Assembly: GCA_025351405.1 (NCBI GenBank)
Contig: JANXVZ010000020.1
Location: 1-55,916, forward strand
DNA: 55,916 bases
Source: Sphingomonadales bacterium
GTDB lineage: Bacteria > Pseudomonadota > Alphaproteobacteria > Sphingomonadales > Sphingomonadaceae
Reading direction: 5' to 3'
The notes under the pieces were generated by a model. It was not told where the DNA came from. It worked only from the letters and a program-made list of their open reading frames with translations, and searched no databases. Below are positions 53,042 through 55,916 of this stretch, piece after piece (the first letter of the stretch is position 1; every line of letters begins with the position of its first letter). The position numbers and the translations under genes were made by a program.

Positions 53042-53755
53042 CTATGCGCTGAATGCACCGCCGGCATATCTGCTCCGCAGCGCCTCGGCGACAATCCAGC
53101 AAGCACCTGCCCACGCCGAACCGATGGCCCAACCCGCCAGCACATCGGTCGGCCAGTGGACGCCGAGATAGACGCGCGAGATGCCGACGATCAGTGTCAG
53201 CAGCACCCCTACCCACAGCACATAGATTTTCAGGAGCCGGTCAGGCACCGCGCGTGCCAGCAGCACGCCGAGGGTCAGATAGGTGATTGCCGAGTTCATC
53301 GCGTGGCCGCTCGGGAAGCTCGATGAAGTGACTTCGACCAGATGCGCGACCAGTTCAGGTCGCGGTCTCGCATAGCCCATTTTCAAAAGCGCGCTGAGGG
53401 CCCCGCCACCGCCGACCGCGACGGCGATGAACAACGCCTCTGCGCGTTTGCGCAGGGCAAGCAGCGACCCGATCGCCATTAACGTGACCAGCGCCAGGAC
53501 GGTACCCCCACCGAGCGCGGTGAGGTCGAGCATCGCCGATTGCAGCCAGTGCGGCCCGACCGGCTGCGCAAGATCGCCGGGCTGCCGCAGGGCGAGGAGG
53601 ATCCGGCTGTCGAAACGCCGGGTTTCACCTTCGCCGACCTCCGACCCGAGCCAGACGAACAGCAGTGCGATCAGCGATATCGTGCCGAGCGCCGCCGGGC
53701 CGCCAACTTCGACCGCGGCGGCATAGACGTTCCGGGGCAATGATCGTTTCAACAT
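53042..53755 (-). CDS. PAP2-family membrane phosphatase
   Basis: A 237-residue membrane protein with about six helices and the acid-phosphatase motif set KMGYARPRP, SSFPSGHAMNS and SRVYLGVHWPTDVLAG. The group dephosphorylates lipid phosphates such as phosphatidate or undecaprenyl pyrophosphate on the periplasmic face. The specific lipid is not predictable. The ~210 bases between it and the MetX-like gene hold nothing clear. Confidence 0.9.
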   Translation of the reverse strand: MLKRSLPRNVYAAAVEVGGPAALGTISLIALLFVWLGSEVGEGETRRFDSRILLALRQPGDLAQPVGPHWLQSAMLDLTALGGGTVLALVTLMAIGSLLALRKRAEALFIAVAVGGGGALSALLKMGYARPRPELVAHLVEVTSSSFPSGHAMNSAITYLTLGVLLARAVPDRLLKIYVLWVGVLLTLIVGISRVYLGVHWPTDVLAGWAIGSAWAGACWIVAEALRSRYAGGAFSA

Positions 53756-53938
53756 CTGGAACCTTGCACACGAAAAATGAGAGCGAACGGTCTCTCGTCA
53801 ACCCGGCGGCACCGGGGTTCCGCACCATCGCCAAGGCCACAACACATCAACATGCGCGCCGGCTCCTGCGCCGAGTGTGACCGCGGCCGGCAGGCGTCGA
53901 CAGGTTCGCGAAGGCGGCGCCGACAGCGGGCGTGCGGA

Positions 53939-55240
53939 TTATCGCGCTGTGACCCTCGGCGCTCCGGCGGCGGGCGCGGCGGGCGCTTTCTCCGGCGGCG
54001 GCAGCTCCATCCAGTCCTTCTGCGGCAAACCATACAAGAGGTCGAAAAATTCGAGCTGCAGGGCTGCAGCGTTGGAATAGTTGCTGTTCCACAACATCAC
54101 GATGCCGCTCCGTTCCTCCGGGTCGAACAGGATGAGTGAACCATAGCCATCGACCGCGCCGCGATGCCCGACGAGGGTATGCCCGGCGTAGGTGTAGGTC
54201 CGCCAGCCGAGCCCGTACGCTGCATGGTCGAGGGCGCGATCCATCGGGCGGCGCCGTCGATGGGGCGGCGTCGACACGATGGCGCGATGCATCGTCGCAA
54301 TCGCCGCCGCTGACACGACGCCCGGTGCATTGCCCATTTGCGCATCCATCCAGCGGAGCAGGTCGCGGATCGACGAGTTCACCCCGCCCGCCGCCGGAAT
54401 GCGATAATAGGCGTCGCCGACGGTCACCGGCATTTTGCCGCGATGGTGGGGACGGGCCCAGCTGGCGGCGCTTTCCAGCCCCACCCGACCGATTGTGGCG
54501 CTGGCCATGCCCAGGGGTGCAAATAGCCGTGCACGGGCAACGCTCGCATAGCCCTTGCCCGTCACATGCTCGACGATCTCGCTTGCGGTGTCGAAAGCGA
54601 TGTTCTGATACGCGTAGCAGCTTGCCGGCGGACACAGCGCCGGCAAGCTGCCCAGCGCGGCGCGCAGTACCCGGGGATCTTCCCCCGCTTCAAGGCGTCC
54701 ATCCCAGGCGTTGCGCTCGAGGCCGACCCGCTGCGAGAGCACGTCCGCCACCGTGACGTTCCTTGTGCCGCCGGGCAACGTCAGCGTTGTCCCCATTGAT
54801 GCCACCGGCGCATCGAGCGACAGTTTTCGGTCCTGGGCGAGCCCCACGACGAGAGCGGAGGCCACGCCCTTGGACAGCGACGCCCATCGGAACACCGTGT
54901 CCGGCGTCACGGGATCGCCGGAGTTTGCCAGTGTCTCGCCGTAGCCGCGGACAAAGCGTACCTTGCCGTCTTCGATCGTGCCGACCGCCAGCCCGACCAT
55001 ATCCGGCTGCTGCATGAGCTGTGCAATGCGTTCTTCCAGCCGGCCATAATCGACAGCCGGCCCGCGATGCCGGGTGGCCGGGGCAGCGGTCGCACCCGTC
55101 GCTGCCGATGGCGCGGCGTCGCGATGCGGGACACGCACCAACCTGGCGATCACCAGTCCAGCGATAACGGCCGTGACGATAGCCAGCCCCACCAGCGCGA
55201 CCGGTCGCCATTTGCGCTGCATCGTCCGCAATTCGTCCAT
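53939..55240 (-). CDS. Membrane-anchored serine hydrolase (class C beta-lactamase family)
   Basis: A 433-residue protein with an N-terminal membrane segment (about residues 14-33) and a beta-lactamase/penicillin-binding-fold domain. The three active-site motifs are visible: SLSK (SxxK), YAYQN (YxN) and GHRGAVDGY (HxG). Family members include D-amino-acid peptidases, esterases and AmpC. With a HxG rather than KTG motif, an esterase or peptidase role is as likely as beta-lactam hydrolysis. A proline/alanine-rich tail ends the protein. Confidence 0.87.
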   Translation of the reverse strand: MDELRTMQRKWRPVALVGLAIVTAVIAGLVIARLVRVPHRDAAPSAATGATAAPATRHRGPAVDYGRLEERIAQLMQQPDMVGLAVGTIEDGKVRFVRGYGETLANSGDPVTPDTVFRWASLSKGVASALVVGLAQDRKLSLDAPVASMGTTLTLPGGTRNVTVADVLSQRVGLERNAWDGRLEAGEDPRVLRAALGSLPALCPPASCYAYQNIAFDTASEIVEHVTGKGYASVARARLFAPLGMASATIGRVGLESAASWARPHHRGKMPVTVGDAYYRIPAAGGVNSSIRDLLRWMDAQMGNAPGVVSAAAIATMHRAIVSTPPHRRRRPMDRALDHAAYGLGWRTYTYAGHTLVGHRGAVDGYGSLILFDPEERSGIVMLWNSNYSNAAALQLEFFDLLYGLPQKDWMELPPPEKAPAAPAAGAPRVTAR

Positions 55241-55663
55241 TCGCACTCCACCACTCCGGCCCGACGCGTGATCATGCACATCGGCGTTCGCCCAACCGGC
55301 GGCAAACACGCACAAAAGCCGGCGCAGTGAAAGTCACCACCCCGGCCTGTGTGTCACGTTGAAATGCGTGGTGCGCCACGTAGTCCGAGACATACCGGTC
55401 TCGGCGACATATTCCCTGTAAACAGGGAAAAATGCAAATTTTGCAGGCGAAATCCGATCAGATTTCACCATATAATAGCGCTAGACCAGTGAGTTACGAA
55501 GAAATTTCCTGTAAGAATAACAGGGAATTTAAATGCGCGTAACAGGGAACGAACACGCCCATATCAGGGAAGGAAAGTAAGCGTGCAGGGATTGCACACT
55601 TGCAGGCCGGCTTGGCGGTTCTGACCTTGGGTTCACGGATATTGCCGTGGACGGAGGTCAACG
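55241..55663. other. AT-rich left end of a mobile element
   Basis: The first ~140 bases show nothing. From about 55390 the sequence is notably AT-richer than the rest of the window and carries a palindrome, TTCCCTGT-AA-ACAGGGAA (55412-55429), and a phased set of CAGGGA repeats, leading up to a transposase-accessory-like gene. I take it as the end of an insertion sequence that runs past the window edge. Confidence 0.5.
55519..55592 (+). repeat. CAGGGA repeats phased at ~22 bp
   Basis: AACAGGGAA begins at 55519 and 55541, ATCAGGGAA at 55563 and TGCAGGGAT at 55584. Spacing is 22, 22 and 21 bases, two helical turns, so all copies face the same side of the DNA. That is how cooperative protein-binding sites, such as subterminal transposase sites or iterons, are arranged. 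Confidence 0.75.
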
Positions 55664-55916
55664 ATGGACCGTGCGAGACGGGGTAAGGGTCGGGAATTGG
55701 GGGCGTTTTGGCGCTTTCATGATGACGCATGGGTGCGCGGGCGGCTCAACCAGCGGGAATATTGCGAGTTGTACGACCTGCCGCTGAAGCGATTTGGCAA
55801 CTGGCGGGTATTGTTCAAGGACGACGCGAAGCCCGCCAAGCCGGGGCTTTTGCATCGCCGCGGGGGGCTTGGACATATGGCTAGCCATGTGGCTGGCAGG
55901 GAAATCAATCCGATGT
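55664..55916 (+). CDS. IS66 TnpA-like accessory protein, N-terminal part
   Basis: The frame from ATG 55664 (preceded by GGAGGTCAACG) runs open to the window edge for 84 codons. It contains FWRFHDDAWVRG, LNQREYCELYDLPLKRFGNWR and a LLHRRGG segment, matching the helix-turn-helix accessory proteins (TnpA/OrfA) of IS66-type elements. The transposase itself would lie to the right of the window. Lower GC and linkage to the repeat-rich end support a mobile origin. Confidence 0.6.
   Translation, partial: MDRARRGKGRELGAFWRFHDDAWVRGRLNQREYCELYDLPLKRFGNWRVLFKDDAKPAKPGLLHRRGGLGHMASHVAGREINPM

Noticed and set aside
53939-55240. Antibiotic-resistance beta-lactamase
   Set aside because: SxxK, YxN and HxG motifs are shared with esterases and peptidases; membrane anchor and HxG argue against a dedicated resistance enzyme.

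Overview
The window is GC-rich chromosomal DNA with dense, often overlapping genes. The families present (a TonB-Xanth-Caul-type receptor with tryptophan-halogenase-like and SapC partners, DUF2244, DUF6491, two-gene Ku/LigD end joining, a periplasmic PaoABC-type aldehyde oxidoreductase) point to an alphaproteobacterium, most likely of the Sphingomonadales. This is inferred from gene content; there is no rRNA or marker gene in the window to test it.

Region 1 (1-4.7 kb): the 3' end of a D-threonine aldolase-like gene, two tandem GT87-type membrane glycosyltransferases, a scar holding a decayed tRNA-Arg copy and an IS5-type transposase fragment, and an MFS transporter. Region 2 (5.0-20.2 kb) is a beta-glucan utilisation locus: TonB receptor, halogenase-like protein, SapC protein, JmjC/cupin-like protein, second halogenase-like protein, secreted GH16, LacI-family repressor, MFS transporter, secreted GH3 and a GluP/FucP-type sugar porter. 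Two matching palindromes of the form TGNNAACGTTNNCA, one overlapping the receptor promoter and one just upstream of the GH3 gene, are good candidates for the LacI protein's operators. The model is outer-membrane import of glucan pieces, cleavage by GH16 and GH3 and uptake of glucose. The job of the two halogenases, SapC and the JmjC protein is the main open question.

Region 3 (20.2-25.3 kb) is housekeeping: tRNA-Arg(CCG), a small lipoprotein, endonuclease III, a DUF2244 protein, DapB, a sirtuin and an MFS transporter, with a perfect heptamer tandem repeat between dapB and the sirtuin gene. Region 4 (25.5-41 kb) looks like a stress and surface-glycan block. A minus-strand run holds a glycosyltransferase, UDP-galactopyranose mutase, a GH1-like protein, a CorA/ZntB transporter, a large-subunit catalase and a thioredoxin-reductase-like flavoprotein. 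It is followed by a PIG-L deacetylase / acyl-CoA dehydrogenase / NodS-like methyltransferase / GT2 cluster and by Ku-LigD. Similar GGAAC-N16-CATT motifs precede the glycosyltransferase run and Ku, which hints at general-stress (EcfG-type) control.

Region 5 (41-50 kb) is all on the minus strand: a tightly overlapping SDR / gluconate-dehydrogenase-subunit-3-like / GMC oxidoreductase / GH1-like / alpha-beta hydrolase operon, preceded by paoABC. Region 6 (50-55.9 kb) has an amidase, a MetX-like alpha/beta hydrolase, a PAP2 phosphatase, a membrane-anchored serine hydrolase and, at the right edge, the AT-richer left end of a mobile element with 22-bp-phased CAGGGA repeats and the first part of an IS66 TnpA-like gene.
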